Both the position numbers and the translations under genes were made by a program. A DNA stretch of 64,000 nt. Origin: Halalkalibacillus halophilus DSM 18494. GTDB lineage: Bacteria; Bacillota; Bacilli; Bacillales; Alkalibacillaceae. The notes beneath the pieces were generated by a model. It did no database searches, was not told where the DNA came from, and was given only the letters and a program-made list of their open reading frames with translations. The stretch spans positions 62,001 through 126,000 of the forward strand of contig NZ_AUHI01000007.1 of assembly GCF_000423105.1 (NCBI RefSeq). Reading direction: 5' to 3'. Below, piece by piece: positions 9,065 through 18,638 of the stretch; position 1 is the first letter of the stretch; every line of letters begins with the position of its first letter.

Positions 9065-9196
9065 TTGCCGGCATAAGAATTACCTTTTCGGGTGATCGGC
9101 AAGCTTTTGCGGGCGGGAAAATAGATTTGCGGGTGCAGGGCTCTTTATGCCGACAAAGAATGCGATATACAGGCGAATTATGTCGTATGCCGGCAT
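9065..9196. repeat. Phased short-repeat array A (7 cores, 20-21 bp period)
   Basis: Seven six-base cores start at 9068, 9089, 9110, 9130, 9150, 9170 and 9190: CCGGCA, CGGGTG, CGGGCG, CGGGTG, CCGACA, CAGGCG, CCGGCA. Spacings are 21, 21, 20, 20, 20, 20. Most are preceded by TTTG, TTTT or TATG; the first and last form the palindrome TGCCGGCA. The intervening 14-15 bases are not conserved. The surrounding gene-free stretch (8938-9293) shows nothing else beyond AT-rich sequence and a loose GGATATCTGGATA at about 8962. Function unknown. Confidence 0.8.
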
Positions 9197-9293
9197 AAAG
9201 CGGTAATCATGGCTCAGCATATTTCTTTGAAGTTCCCATATATTTTTTATTTTGGTATTCTAATTCATATTCCTAATTACTTTCACATTTACA

Positions 9294-9322
9294 TTTAAAA
9301 TTGTGACAAAAATCTTTATAAT
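9294..9322 (+). promoter_or_regulatory. Probable sigma-A promoter of fumC
   Basis: TTTAAA at 9294, 17-base spacer, perfect TATAAT at 9317; about 45 bases upstream of the fumC start. Confidence 0.6.
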
Positions 9323-9372
9323 ATGAAGTGGTAATAGTTTATGATTCGATAACTTGAGGAGGCAATTAAAGT

Positions 9373-10767
9373 ATGAGCGAATTTCGTATTGAGAAAGATA
9401 CATTAGGTGAAATGAAAGTGCCAAAAGAAAAATATTGGGGTGCACAAACCCAACGCAGTCTGCAAAACTTCCCAATTGGTGATGAAAAAATGCCAGAAGA
9501 AATTGTGGAAGGCTTCGCAATTTTAAAGAAAAGTGCAGCTCGTGCAAATTATAAGCTAGGACTTTTAGAAGAAGATAAAGCAAATGCAATTGGACATGCT
9601 GCCGATCGCGTTGTTGCAGGAGAGTTACATGAACACTTCCCATTGGTTGTATGGCAAACAGGTAGTGGTACCCAATCAAATATGAATATGAATGAAGTAC
9701 TGGCTTATGTTGGTAACGAATGGTTAGAAGAACAAGGGAAAGACACTCGACTACATCCAAACGATGATGTAAATAAATCTCAAAGCTCTAACGATACCTA
9801 TCCAACGGCTCTTCATATTGCTGCAGTTAAAAAAGTAGAAGAGCATGTATTGCCAGCATTACAGCAGATGAAACAAACGTTAAAAGAAAAAGCAGAAGCA
9901 AATGAAGAAATTGTTAAAATTGGTCGTACACATCTCCAAGATGCAACACCACTGACGTTAGGACAGGAGATTAGTGGTTGGCATCGTATGTTAGTGAAAA
10001 CGGAATCAATGATTAATGATTCGTTAAAATATGTTCGAGAAATAGCATTGGGTGGAACAGCTGTAGGAACGGGAATTAATGCCCATCCTGACTTCGCTGA
10101 AACGGTTGCACAAACAATTAATGAAGAAACAAATGGTACATTTATATCTGCAGAAAATAAGTTCCATGCCTTAACGAGTCATGATGAACTTGTTCATACG
10201 CACGGTGCACTTAAAGGGTTAGCAGCTGATGTAATGAAGATCGCTAACGATGTTCGTTGGTTAGCAAGTGGTCCTCGTTGCGGAATTGGGGAAATTACAA
10301 TTCCAGCAAACGAACCTGGAAGCTCCATCATGCCTGGTAAAGTAAACCCAACCCAGAGTGAGGCAATCACAATGGTGGTAGCACATGTAATGGGGAATGA
10401 TGCTGCTATTGGCTTTGCTGCTAGCCAAGGAAACTTTGAATTAAATGTTTATAAACCAGTTATTGCCTATAACTTCTTGCAATCTTGTCAATTACTTGGT
10501 GATAGTATGCGTTCATTTGATGAGCGTTGCTTGGTAGGATTAGAACCAGATGAAAAAGAGATTGAAAAATATCTTAACGATTCTCTAATGTTAGTAACAG
10601 CTCTAAATCCTCATATTGGTTACGAAAATGCTGCTAAAATTGCTAAGTACGCACATGAAAATAACTTAACATTACGTGAAGCTTGCGAGGCTACTGAGAT
10701 TCTTTCAGGTGAAAAATTTGATGAATTAGTTGACCCGAAAGAAATGACAAAACCAAACGCAAAATAA
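9373..10767 (+). CDS. fumC: Class II fumarate hydratase
   Basis: 464 residues, the normal length for class II fumarase, which interconverts fumarate and L-malate in the TCA cycle without an iron-sulphur cluster. Conserved blocks: [50 protein letters not shown], and the superfamily signature [13 protein letters not shown] with its catalytic serine loop. The N-terminal [17 protein letters not shown] is typical. RBS GAGGAGG sits before ATG 9373. It is flanked by its own promoter and followed by the SASP gene, which has its own sporulation-type promoter, so it is probably monocistronic. Confidence 0.97.
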   Translation: MSEFRIEKDTLGEMKVPKEKYWGAQTQRSLQNFPIGDEKMPEEIVEGFAILKKSAARANYKLGLLEEDKANAIGHAADRVVAGELHEHFPLVVWQTGSGTQSNMNMNEVLAYVGNEWLEEQGKDTRLHPNDDVNKSQSSNDTYPTALHIAAVKKVEEHVLPALQQMKQTLKEKAEANEEIVKIGRTHLQDATPLTLGQEISGWHRMLVKTESMINDSLKYVREIALGGTAVGTGINAHPDFAETVAQTINEETNGTFISAENKFHALTSHDELVHTHGALKGLAADVMKIANDVRWLASGPRCGIGEITIPANEPGSSIMPGKVNPTQSEAITMVVAHVMGNDAAIGFAASQGNFELNVYKPVIAYNFLQSCQLLGDSMRSFDERCLVGLEPDEKEIEKYLNDSLMLVTALNPHIGYENAAKIAKYAHENNLTLREACEATEILSGEKFDELVDPKEMTKPNAK

Positions 10768-10773
10768 TTAACA

Positions 10774-10801
10774 GCAATTACCTTTTATTTTATGTCATAC
10801 T
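10774..10801 (+). promoter_or_regulatory. Candidate sigma-G (forespore) promoter of the SASP gene
   Basis: CATACT at 10796 resembles the sigma-G -10 (CATACTA), with GCAAT about 17 bases upstream as a partial -35. Placement 45 bases before a SASP start fits forespore control. The -35 match is weak. Confidence 0.45.
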
Positions 10802-10846
10802 TTTTCCCTTCCTGTTTAAACTAATCTTACACAGGAGGTGAAGATC

Positions 10847-11068
10847 ATGACACAAAACAGAAAGAATAATAGCTCTAATCAACTTGTAGTTCCTGGTGTT
10901 GCTCAAGCGTTAGATCAAATGAAATATGAAATCGCTCAAGAGTTTGGTGTAGAACTAGGTGCTGAAAATACTTCACGTGCGAACGGATCCGTTGGTGGTG
11001 AAATTACAAAGCGTTTAGTACAAATGGCTGAACAACAAATGAGTGGTCAACAAAACCAACAACAATAA
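10847..11068 (+). CDS. Alpha/beta-type small acid-soluble spore protein
   Basis: 73-residue DNA-binding spore protein. The family core is plain: [20 protein letters not shown], the germination protease site EFGVELG, and [19 protein letters not shown]. It coats and protects spore DNA and is degraded by Gpr on germination. ATG 10847 is spaced correctly from AGGAGGTG. A GTG at 10838 lies inside that RBS and is not used. A terminator follows. Confidence 0.96.
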   Translation: MTQNRKNNSSNQLVVPGVAQALDQMKYEIAQEFGVELGAENTSRANGSVGGEITKRLVQMAEQQMSGQQNQQQ

Positions 11069-11081
11069 TGAAATAAAAGGA

Positions 11082-11110
11082 GGGGTTGTCCTTGTGACAG
11101 CCCCTTTTAT
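11082..11110 (+). terminator. Rho-independent terminator after SASP
   Basis: Stem GGGGTTGTC / GACAGCCCC (one G-U) with loop CTTGT and a TTTTATTTAT tail; flanking AAAAGGA/TTTT can extend the stem. Confidence 0.85.
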
Positions 11111-11155
11111 TTATAGTTACATAAAATTTATATTTGGATGCATTCGAAGGGTTTA

Positions 11156-11329
11156 TTATTTGGGAGCATCAAATGGTTCATCATTCTCACGAATATCTAC
11201 TGCTTCTTCAATTTGCTTCCCTTTCTCACCTGTCGTGTAACCTCCAGCTAATCCTTCATTTAACATTCGATCTACATCTAAATCATACTTTTTTCGGCTA
11301 TCCTCTGATGCTTCTCGTTTATGGTCCAA
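11156..11329 (-). CDS. Small conserved-looking hydrophilic protein, TTG start
   Basis: 57 residues with segments KREASEDSRKKYDLDVDRM and LNEGLAGGYTTGEKGKQIEE. I recall similar unnamed small proteins in Bacillaceae but cannot name a function. The start is placed at TTG 11329 because GGGAGG lies eight bases upstream on the minus strand. A GTG at 11338 is too close to that site and the longer frame to 11380 has none. It is convergent with the SASP gene and divergent from yheB. Acidic, no membrane segment. Confidence 0.6.
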   Translation of the reverse strand: MDHKREASEDSRKKYDLDVDRMLNEGLAGGYTTGEKGKQIEEAVDIRENDEPFDAPK

Positions 11330-11456
11330 TTCACTCACCTCCCAATATACTTTTAGTTTGTGAAAGAAAAGAGAAATCATACGACTGTTTTCAATCGCTA
11401 AAATATGCTATTTTTAGTTAGGACATATGTGTAGAAAGCAAAAGGATGGGATCAGA

Positions 11457-12593
11457 GTGGATACGTTATTTTTAATATTATTAATGGTTGCTATCGGAGC
11501 ATTAATCGGTGGCATGACAAATTATTTAGCAATAAAAATGTTATTTAGACCTTACCATCCTGTTTATATAGGAAAATGGAAGCTCCCCTTTACACCAGGT
11601 TTAATTCCAAAAAGAAGACAAGAGCTTGCTGTTCAACTAGGAGGACTGGTTACCAATCACTTAGTTACAGCTGATGCAATAGGTGAAAAGCTATCTCAAT
11701 CTAAGTTCCACCAACAAATTAGTTCGTTTATCAACCACAAACTTATCAATTGGCTTGAACAGAACCACACAGTTCAAGAAGCAGTCCAGCAAGTAAAAAA
11801 AGATTTTTCAAAAGAACAAACACAAAAGGAAACTCAAAAAGTAATCGAAAAAGAATTACGAGCTTGGTATGAAGAGCATTCGAAACAAAACTTAGCACAA
11901 ATCTTACCACATGAATTACAAGAATATGTTGATCAATCTATACCCGGAGCATCTCAAGTCGTACTGCAAAAAGTAGACCAATATGTATCATCAGTAGAGG
12001 CGAAGATTCAGTTTTCCCAGGCCGCATCTGAGTTTCTAGAAAATCAGGGCTTTCTTGGAAACATGGTGAATTCGTATTTAGGTGCAGATGGATTAGTAGA
12101 AAAGATTGAACCTTCCATTAAGCAATTCGTAACAGCGGAAAGTACAGAAGAAAAAGTGACAGCTATGATGAGAGATGAATGGAATAAATGGCTAGAGGAA
12201 GATTTAGACAGCCTAAAAGTAAAATATGGATCGGATGCTTTTTTCACTAAGCTGAGTGCCGAAATCACTTCTTTCATACAAATTGACAAGCAACTTGATC
12301 GTCCAGTTAATGAATTAGTGGCTGCACATAAAGACTATCTAACAACGAAATTAGTACCAGAGCTTGTCAATCGTGTATTTACACAGCTAGCTGGTCAAGT
12401 AGATGTGTTGATGGAGCAAATGCAAGTAGCTTCCATGGTTCAGGCAGAGGTAGAGAAATTCGATGTTAGTCGAATTGAGCAGATGGTTTTGGAGATCACA
12501 AAGAAAGAATTTAATATGATTACTTACCTAGGTGCCGTTTTAGGTGGGTCAATCGGGCTTTTACAAGCTATTGTAGTTTTATTCATGATTTAA
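11457..12593 (+). CDS. yheB: DUF445 family membrane protein YheB
   Basis: 378 residues, matching B. subtilis YheB as I remember it. A membrane helix at the N-terminus runs into the DUF445 signature GGMTNYLAIKMLFRPYHP and KLPFTPGLIPKRRQELA. A long helical, Gln/Glu-rich middle follows, and a second membrane segment (YLGAVLGGSIGLLQAIVVLF) closes the C-terminus, so both ends are membrane-anchored. Start is GTG 11457 with AAAAGGATGGG upstream; the frame open from 11427 lacks an RBS. Function unknown. yheA follows, as in B. subtilis. Confidence 0.88.
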   Translation: MDTLFLILLMVAIGALIGGMTNYLAIKMLFRPYHPVYIGKWKLPFTPGLIPKRRQELAVQLGGLVTNHLVTADAIGEKLSQSKFHQQISSFINHKLINWLEQNHTVQEAVQQVKKDFSKEQTQKETQKVIEKELRAWYEEHSKQNLAQILPHELQEYVDQSIPGASQVVLQKVDQYVSSVEAKIQFSQAASEFLENQGFLGNMVNSYLGADGLVEKIEPSIKQFVTAESTEEKVTAMMRDEWNKWLEEDLDSLKVKYGSDAFFTKLSAEITSFIQIDKQLDRPVNELVAAHKDYLTTKLVPELVNRVFTQLAGQVDVLMEQMQVASMVQAEVEKFDVSRIEQMVLEITKKEFNMITYLGAVLGGSIGLLQAIVVLFMI

Positions 12594-12710
12594 GAGATTG
12601 TTTCTTGAAATCATGAAAGTCTGAAAATAATGATGATACTATACATCGGTTTATATCTTTGTTACAGTAGTATAGGAATCTTGAAGAAGCAAATAGGAGG
12701 TAATTTTAAA

Positions 12711-13067
12711 ATGAGTAATATTTATGATTTAGCATACGATTTAGAAAAAGGTCTACGTGAAAGTGAAGAATTTAAAGCGCTAAGCGATGCTTATGATAAG
12801 GTGATGAATGACCCATCTACTAAGCAGATGTTCGATAACTTCCGTGAAACACAATTAAACCTACAACAAAAACAAATGCAAGGCGAAGAAATTAGCGAAG
12901 AAGAAGTAAACCAAGCGAAATCAGTAGTGGAGCTAGTTCAGCAAAACGAAGATATTTCTAAGTTAATGGAAGAAGAGCAACGCCTAAATACGGTAATTGG
13001 TGATATCAGCAAAATTATCACTAAGCCATTAGAAGAATTATATGGTGAGCAAGAAGAAGAGCAGTAA
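12711..13067 (+). CDS. yheA: YlbF/YmcA family protein YheA
   Basis: 118-residue helical, acidic protein of the YlbF/YmcA family (SNIYDLAYDLEKGLRESEEF, then a helix around FDNFRETQLNLQQKQMQGEE). Relatives YlbF and YmcA with YaaT modulate RNase Y and development; a role for YheA itself is not established. ATG 12711 has a strong AGGAGGT; the longer frame from 12630 has none. A bidirectional terminator separates it from the convergent yhzD. Confidence 0.88.
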   Translation: MSNIYDLAYDLEKGLRESEEFKALSDAYDKVMNDPSTKQMFDNFRETQLNLQQKQMQGEEISEEEVNQAKSVVELVQQNEDISKLMEEEQRLNTVIGDISKIITKPLEELYGEQEEEQ

Positions 13068-13072
13068 AATTT

Positions 13073-13111
13073 AAGCATGTCGGAGAATTCTCCGGCATGC
13101 TTCTTTTTTTT
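13073..13111. terminator. Bidirectional terminator between yheA and yhzD
   Basis: Long near-perfect palindrome AAGCATGT-CGGAGAATTCTCCG-GCATGCTT followed by T8 on plus; it serves two convergent genes. Confidence 0.85.
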
Positions 13112-13112
13112 G

Positions 13113-13298
13113 TTACCTATGAAAAAGCAATAAACGGCCATCAGGTGACACAAGCCTATGTGTGGTATCTATATAGTCGCTTTCCTCTAGTTTTTCTTTC
13201 CCCATTTTAATTGCACTTTCTTCCGTTTCCGCCTCAATCGTTTCATTGACAAGCGCATTTCCATCTTGAGCATAAACCGTTAAAAAATAAGTTTTCAT
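13113..13298 (-). CDS. YhzD-like small protein
   Basis: 61 residues: MKTYFLTVYAQDGNALVNE, EAETEESAIKMGKEKLEE, then THRLVSPDGRLLLFHR. Length and the C-terminal HR-x-x-SP-G-x-L-LFHR pattern resemble the YhzD family of Bacillaceae, recalled from memory. No known activity. An AAGGAGC-type RBS lies upstream on the minus strand. Confidence 0.6.
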   Translation of the reverse strand: MKTYFLTVYAQDGNALVNETIEAETEESAIKMGKEKLEESDYIDTTHRLVSPDGRLLLFHR

Positions 13299-13421
13299 AT
13301 TGATTAGCTCCTTTTTTAAGTATCTATAGTACTAACTATATGGATTAAGCTTCAATTTGTAAATACATAAGTGAATGAGTATTCAATAATTTTAGACATA
13401 ATATTTAAATTAATTCAATAT

Positions 13422-13455
13422 AGAACGTGTATTCGTGTTTTGTTTTTGGTAAAAT
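13422..13455 (+). promoter_or_regulatory. Extended -10 promoter with a degenerate LexA-like box upstream of yhaO
   Basis: AGAACGTGTATTCG (13422-13435) matches CGAAC-N4-GTTCG at 8 of 10 positions. TGGTAAAAT (13447-13455) is an extended -10. The box would sit in the -35 region. From memory, the B. subtilis yhaONM operon is in the LexA regulon, which raises the prior; the match itself is imperfect. Confidence 0.45.
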
Positions 13456-13486
13456 AGATATATACATTTTATTCGGAGGCGATCAT

Positions 13487-14707
13487 ATGACACAACCATT
13501 TACTTTTATCCATTGCGCAGATCTTCATCTAGATAGTCCATACAAAGGATTATATGATTTACCCTCCACGGTCTTTGGTGATCTTAAGGTCAGCACGTTC
13601 AAAAGTTATAGTAAATTAATTAATCTTGCTATAGATCAATCTGTGGATTTTGTACTCATGGTTGGGGATGTTTTTGACCAACAAGCTGCATCTTTACATT
13701 CTTTGATGAAGTGGGTAGAAGGGCTTGAAGAGCTTGCTAAACATGACATTAAGTGCTATGTCAGCTTTGGGAATCACGATTATGATTTACTATCCAAAGT
13801 AAAATTACAATTACCTGAAAATACTTTTGTTTTTAAGGAAGAAAAAATCGATACATATACATTTGAAAAAAAGGGAGAGTTTATTGCCGAAATTAGTGGC
13901 TTTAGTTACCAAAGCCGTGCAATAACAAAAAACAAAACGAAAGAATTTCCCAATGTTAAGAAACCGGATATTTTTCAAATAGCAATGTTACACGGAAATT
14001 TAGAGTCCGCAGGGGAACATGCGAATTATGCGCCATTTCAATTAAGTGACTTAAAAGCTCTACCTTTTAATTATTGGGCACTTGGCCATATACACAAGCG
14101 TGAAACTCTAGAGCATGATCCACCAGTAACTTATCCTGGAAATATTCAAGGACGACATATGAAAGAAACTGGTGAAAAAGGTTGTTATGTTGTTCAAGTT
14201 ACTAACGGAAATCCAGTGGTTGAATTCCACCCCTTACAAGAAATACAGTTTCAAGAAAAAAAGGTTACTATCACTGATTGGTCCTCTGTAAATGAATTAA
14301 TAAAACAACTTAGTGAACAAAAGGAAGAAATTCGTAAGCAAATTGGGAAAAGTTTCTTAAGACTATATGTCACGCTAAAACAACCTCCTGAACAGTTAGA
14401 GGAAATAATAAAAATTATAAATGAACAAGAAATGGATCGAGATGACTGGGTATGGGTGGAAAAACTTATTTTTAAAGAACACCTAACTTATGACCGTGAG
14501 CGTTTGAAACAGTCTAATCCTTTTATTAATGAATTATTAAATGAATTAGATTCAACGAGTGGAATGAAGGAAGACATGCACGATTTGCTTAGTCATCGTG
14601 TGTACAGCAAGTATTACTCTAATTTTCATGAAGAAGAACAAGAAGAAGTAAAAGACCAAGCAGAGAAATTGATTTTGGAAGAATTAATAAAGGGTGAGTC
14701 AAATTAA
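13487..14707 (+). CDS. yhaO: SbcD-like metallophosphoesterase YhaO
   Basis: 406-residue calcineurin-like phosphoesterase of the SbcD/Mre11 type. Metal-binding motifs in order: CADLHLDSP (D, H), GDVFDQ (D), FGNHDYD (N, H), MLHGN and LGHIHKRE. It should act as the nuclease partner of the ATPase encoded next. ATG 13487 follows CGGAGGCG at good distance; the frame from 13427 lacks an RBS. The stop directly abuts the yhaN ATG. Confidence 0.93.
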   Translation: MTQPFTFIHCADLHLDSPYKGLYDLPSTVFGDLKVSTFKSYSKLINLAIDQSVDFVLMVGDVFDQQAASLHSLMKWVEGLEELAKHDIKCYVSFGNHDYDLLSKVKLQLPENTFVFKEEKIDTYTFEKKGEFIAEISGFSYQSRAITKNKTKEFPNVKKPDIFQIAMLHGNLESAGEHANYAPFQLSDLKALPFNYWALGHIHKRETLEHDPPVTYPGNIQGRHMKETGEKGCYVVQVTNGNPVVEFHPLQEIQFQEKKVTITDWSSVNELIKQLSEQKEEIRKQIGKSFLRLYVTLKQPPEQLEEIIKIINEQEMDRDDWVWVEKLIFKEHLTYDRERLKQSNPFINELLNELDSTSGMKEDMHDLLSHRVYSKYYSNFHEEEQEEVKDQAEKLILEELIKGESN

Positions 14708-17623
14708 ATGAAAATTCAGAGACTCGAAATAATTTCATTTGGAAAATGGCGTGATTTGAGCATTGAATTTGATAGTGGATTAAATTATATATATGGAACG
14801 AATGAAGCAGGCAAGACTACAGTGCGCAAGTTCGTGCAGTATGTATTATTTGGTCTGTCTCCTTCAGAGCGGAACTTAGTTGTTCCAAAGGATACTGGAA
14901 TGCTCGCAGGAAAAATTCATATAACCAATAACGAAGAGCGATTTATCATTGAACGCTCGTCTCATAAAGATAAAGGGAAACGTATAGTTACAAAAAATGG
15001 GGAGCCGGTACCAGAATCTGATTTCCAAGAAATTTTCCCTGGCATCAATTCGCATACGTTTCACTCGATCTTCTCCTTCCAAGCAAGAGATTTATATCAA
15101 ATCAGGAATAAATCCAAAGAAGAAGTCGGAAAAGTATTATTCAATTTAGGATTAACAGGTTCTGAAGAAATCGCAAATATTGAAAAAAGAGCAACTGTGG
15201 AAGCAGAAAAACTTTTTAAGAAACAAGGTAAAAATCCATTAATAAATCAAAAGCTGCTCCAATTAAAAAGCATTTCAGAAGACGAAAATCGTATTAGAGA
15301 AAAAGAGTCAACGTATAAAGGACTAAAAGAAGAGGAAACACACCTTGAAAATGAATGGAATGACTTAGTGGAGAGAGAAACAATAATTAAAAGTAGACTG
15401 GAAGACCATCAGTCATTACTTCAAGTAAAACATCCTTTATCAAAATATCAATTGATTGAGCAGGAAATACAATCTTTTGACGATACTTCTCTTGTTACAG
15501 ACGATATGATTGATCGATATTATTTTTTACGTGACAAAATTTACTCTATTCAAGAACAAGAACAAAAAGTGCATACTAGACTGCAGCAAGTAGAACAACA
15601 AGTAGAGAAACTCAGGCAGCAGAGGAAGCTAATAAGTGCTTCAGAGTCACTTCAAGCGATCTCACAGGCAATAAAAACCTGGTATAGAGATAATGACGAA
15701 CGAAATGAAACAATACGCAAAAAAGAATCGAAAGAAGCGATTTTTCAGCAAAAATTGCAGGAAAATGAATTGAAATTAGAGAAAGAAGAATTAAGTGATC
15801 TTCCTCTAACCACGTATATTAAGCAGCAATGGGAAACCTTGAAATTCAGAAGTGAAACACTTCGTGAATCTCAAAATAAATTACAGCGAAAGCAAAAGTC
15901 TAAAAAGGAAGAAATAACTGAAGTAGAGCACGATCTTAACATCAAACGAGAGAAAGTCCTCCCAGAAACAGAGAGAGGGTTTGTAGAACATCAACTTTAT
16001 ATCTATAATCAAACACATTCACAAGATAATGAAGTTCGTGCTACCGAAAACGCTACGAAGTCTAAATCAATATCTCAATATGCTACGATAATGAAATGGA
16101 TGATAAGTAGCATACTGTTGGCAAGTGCAGGAGGGTGGCTCATAGCTTCCCCAGCAACAGGTTTTTTATATTATATAATACCTGTTCTGTTTTTATTAGC
16201 AACTGTCTTTGTTTTTTATATGTTAACCCAACTCACACAAGGGTTAATAGAGACACCTAACTCAGATAAACAGTTTGCAAATATAGATATAACAGAATTA
16301 AGATCTCGATTAAGCTCTGACAACTTATTACGTGAAGAGGTAAATGAGTTAACTGTTAAAAAAGATTTAATCGAGGCTGATGAGCGGGAGTTACAAAGAG
16401 AGATCGACGACCAAGAGAACGAACTAGTTCAATTGGATGGTGCAATCGATGAACAGAGAATGAAAAATCCATTGTTGCAAAGCATCCCAATTGAATATTG
16501 GCCATCTACGTATGACATATTGTATACTGCAAAACAACTTGCTTTAGACATAAAAGACTTGGAAAAGACAAAAGTTAATCTAACGAAAAGCATGGAAGAA
16601 AAAGAAACCTTACTCAGACAAGTTTTAAATGAAAACGAATTAACACTTGAACCAGGTGAAAATCTTGTGGCTAAAATAGAGCAATTAGTTTCTATAGAAA
16701 TGGAAATAATTGCGCAACTTGAAAAGGAAAGAGGATGGATACGAGATATTACCCAAGAACAAAGAGAGCTTCAAGCTTCTAAGCAACCTTATCTCGATGA
16801 AATGGAAGATATTTATCATACCACTGGAGCTGCTAGGGAAGAGGAATTTGTAGCACTCCTTCATCAAGTGGAACAAAAAGCAAATTTGTTAGAGGAGAGA
16901 AAAGAACATTTCCAACTAATTTTCCAAGCTTATGGGGATCAAGCTACATCAATTGTGAATCAAGGATATTATTGGAATAAGATGGAGCGACAAGTCGAAG
17001 AAGACCGAGATCAACTGGACTTAATTCAAAATAGAAAAGATGATATTCGCCAAACATTAGCTAATATTAATGCAAGCATTGAACAAATGGAGGAAGATGG
17101 TACACTGTCAGACATTCTTCATAAAAGGTCTGTGATCGAAGCGGAAATAAATGACCTTGCCAAGCAGTGGGCTGTCCACCAAACCGTGCGAGGAGTTCTT
17201 AGACGAACGAAAGCTAAATATCAAAATGAATATTTACCAAATGTATTAGATGAAACGGCAGTCTTATTAAATGAATTAACTAATGGAGCTTATGAAGAGG
17301 TCAAGTTTACGGATGACGAAAATTTATTAGTAAAACATTCAAATGAATTATGGTTTAATGTACAGCAATTGTCAGAAGGAACAGCTGATCAATTATATAT
17401 TTCACTTCGAATTGCTTTGAATCAAGCAGTGAATCAGAAACAAGGATTTCCGTTTTTACTAGATGATCCATTTGTGCACTTTGATGTAGAACGAAAAAGT
17501 AGGATGATGGATTTACTAAAACATAAATCTCAGTCACAACAAATAATTTATTTTTCTAAAGAACCTGCGCCTAACAATGATTTTAAGATGATTCGTTTAA
17601 ATCACAAAAATACAATAGAGTAA
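14708..17623 (+). CDS. yhaN: SbcC/Rad50-like ATPase YhaN with central membrane hairpin
   Basis: 971-residue SMC-like ATPase. Walker A (GTNEAGKTT) is at residues 30-38. The C-terminal head has the signature QLSEGTADQLYISLRIAL and Walker B FPFLLDDPFVHFD. Between them are two long coiled coils. At the midpoint (about residues 461-510), where Rad50/SbcC carry a CxxC zinc hook, there are instead two hydrophobic segments (WMISSILLASAGGWLIAS and YYIIPVLFLLATVFVFYML) separated by a short turn, and no CxxC. This predicts a membrane-tethered SbcC-like complex with YhaO. The gene directly abuts yhaO; yhaM follows by 18 bases. Confidence 0.93.
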   Translation: MKIQRLEIISFGKWRDLSIEFDSGLNYIYGTNEAGKTTVRKFVQYVLFGLSPSERNLVVPKDTGMLAGKIHITNNEERFIIERSSHKDKGKRIVTKNGEPVPESDFQEIFPGINSHTFHSIFSFQARDLYQIRNKSKEEVGKVLFNLGLTGSEEIANIEKRATVEAEKLFKKQGKNPLINQKLLQLKSISEDENRIREKESTYKGLKEEETHLENEWNDLVERETIIKSRLEDHQSLLQVKHPLSKYQLIEQEIQSFDDTSLVTDDMIDRYYFLRDKIYSIQEQEQKVHTRLQQVEQQVEKLRQQRKLISASESLQAISQAIKTWYRDNDERNETIRKKESKEAIFQQKLQENELKLEKEELSDLPLTTYIKQQWETLKFRSETLRESQNKLQRKQKSKKEEITEVEHDLNIKREKVLPETERGFVEHQLYIYNQTHSQDNEVRATENATKSKSISQYATIMKWMISSILLASAGGWLIASPATGFLYYIIPVLFLLATVFVFYMLTQLTQGLIETPNSDKQFANIDITELRSRLSSDNLLREEVNELTVKKDLIEADERELQREIDDQENELVQLDGAIDEQRMKNPLLQSIPIEYWPSTYDILYTAKQLALDIKDLEKTKVNLTKSMEEKETLLRQVLNENELTLEPGENLVAKIEQLVSIEMEIIAQLEKERGWIRDITQEQRELQASKQPYLDEMEDIYHTTGAAREEEFVALLHQVEQKANLLEERKEHFQLIFQAYGDQATSIVNQGYYWNKMERQVEEDRDQLDLIQNRKDDIRQTLANINASIEQMEEDGTLSDILHKRSVIEAEINDLAKQWAVHQTVRGVLRRTKAKYQNEYLPNVLDETAVLLNELTNGAYEEVKFTDDENLLVKHSNELWFNVQQLSEGTADQLYISLRIALNQAVNQKQGFPFLLDDPFVHFDVERKSRMMDLLKHKSQSQQIIYFSKEPAPNNDFKMIRLNHKNTIE

Positions 17624-17641
17624 AAAAGGGGGAAGCTATTC

Positions 17642-18586
17642 ATGACAAAAGGTATTGCAGACTATGAAGTTGGTAGCCAGTTTGATGGGTATTTACTAAT
17701 TAAATCTGTGGATAAAGGGACAACTGCAGCAGGAAAACCATTTTTGACAATTATGTTCCGTGATCGTTCAGGCGAAATTGAAGCAAAATTGTGGGAAGCT
17801 ACGAAAGAGGATGAAGAATCTTTACAGCCTGAAGTGATTGTAAATGTCCAAGGTGAAATCAGGCAGTTTAGAGGGAAAAACCAATTGAATGTAAGACAAA
17901 TTCGGATTTCAAATGAAACCGATCAAGTACGTGTGGAACAATTTATTGAAAAGGCGCCTGTAGAGGTAGAGCAACTGCAGGAGGAATTGACTCAGTTTAT
18001 ATTTTCAATGGAAAATCCAAAAATTCAGCGTATTGTACGTTATGTGATGAAAAAATATAATCAAGAAATTTCAATCTACCCTGCAGCGACAAAAAATCAT
18101 CATGAGTATTCATCAGGGTTATTGCACCATATTGTTAGTATGTTGAAGCTTGCTCAACAGTTAAAGGGGTTATACCCAGAGCTAAATACGGACCTTCTAT
18201 ATGCTGGAGTTATTTTACATGATGTCGGGAAAGTTAAAGAGTTCTCAAGTCCTGTTTCGCCTTCCTATACTCTTGAAGGGAAAATGCTAGGCCATATTAC
18301 CATGATGGTGGATGAGATCAGTGAGGCTGCTAAAGATTTAAGTATTGAGGGAGAGGAAGTATTATTACTTCAACATATGATTTTAAGCCATCATAGTAAA
18401 CCAGAGTGGGGAAGTCCGAAAGCTCCTTTATTTAAAGAGGCAGAGATTCTACATCAAATTGATATGATTGATGCGAAGATGAATATGATGAACCGTGCTC
18501 TTAAAAAGGTAAAGCCGGGTGAATTTACCGATCGCATTTTCGCTATGGATAACCGTGCCTTCTATAAGCCTGAATTAGAAGAGTAA
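17642..18586 (+). CDS. yhaM: 3'-5' exoribonuclease YhaM
   Basis: 314 residues, the expected length for YhaM. An N-terminal OB-fold (to about residue 90, including [15 protein letters not shown] and [18 protein letters not shown]) is followed by an HD domain with [16 protein letters not shown] and HDVGKVKE, then [10 protein letters not shown]. The family is a Mn-dependent 3'-5' exoribonuclease that can also attack DNA. RBS AAGGGGGAAG precedes ATG 17642. It is the last gene of the yhaONM operon, followed by a bidirectional terminator shared with prsA. Confidence 0.95.
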   Translation: MTKGIADYEVGSQFDGYLLIKSVDKGTTAAGKPFLTIMFRDRSGEIEAKLWEATKEDEESLQPEVIVNVQGEIRQFRGKNQLNVRQIRISNETDQVRVEQFIEKAPVEVEQLQEELTQFIFSMENPKIQRIVRYVMKKYNQEISIYPAATKNHHEYSSGLLHHIVSMLKLAQQLKGLYPELNTDLLYAGVILHDVGKVKEFSSPVSPSYTLEGKMLGHITMMVDEISEAAKDLSIEGEEVLLLQHMILSHHSKPEWGSPKAPLFKEAEILHQIDMIDAKMNMMNRALKKVKPGEFTDRIFAMDNRAFYKPELEE

Positions 18587-18603
18587 GTTTAAGTACAATA
18601 AGA

Positions 18604-18637
18604 AAAATGCGTTTTGGCAATTGCCAAAACGCATTTT
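18604..18637. terminator. Bidirectional terminator between yhaM and prsA
   Basis: Perfect 34-base palindrome with arms AAAATGCGTTTTGGCAA / TTGCCAAAACGCATTTT; T-rich on both strands. Confidence 0.9.
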
Positions 18638-18638
18638 A

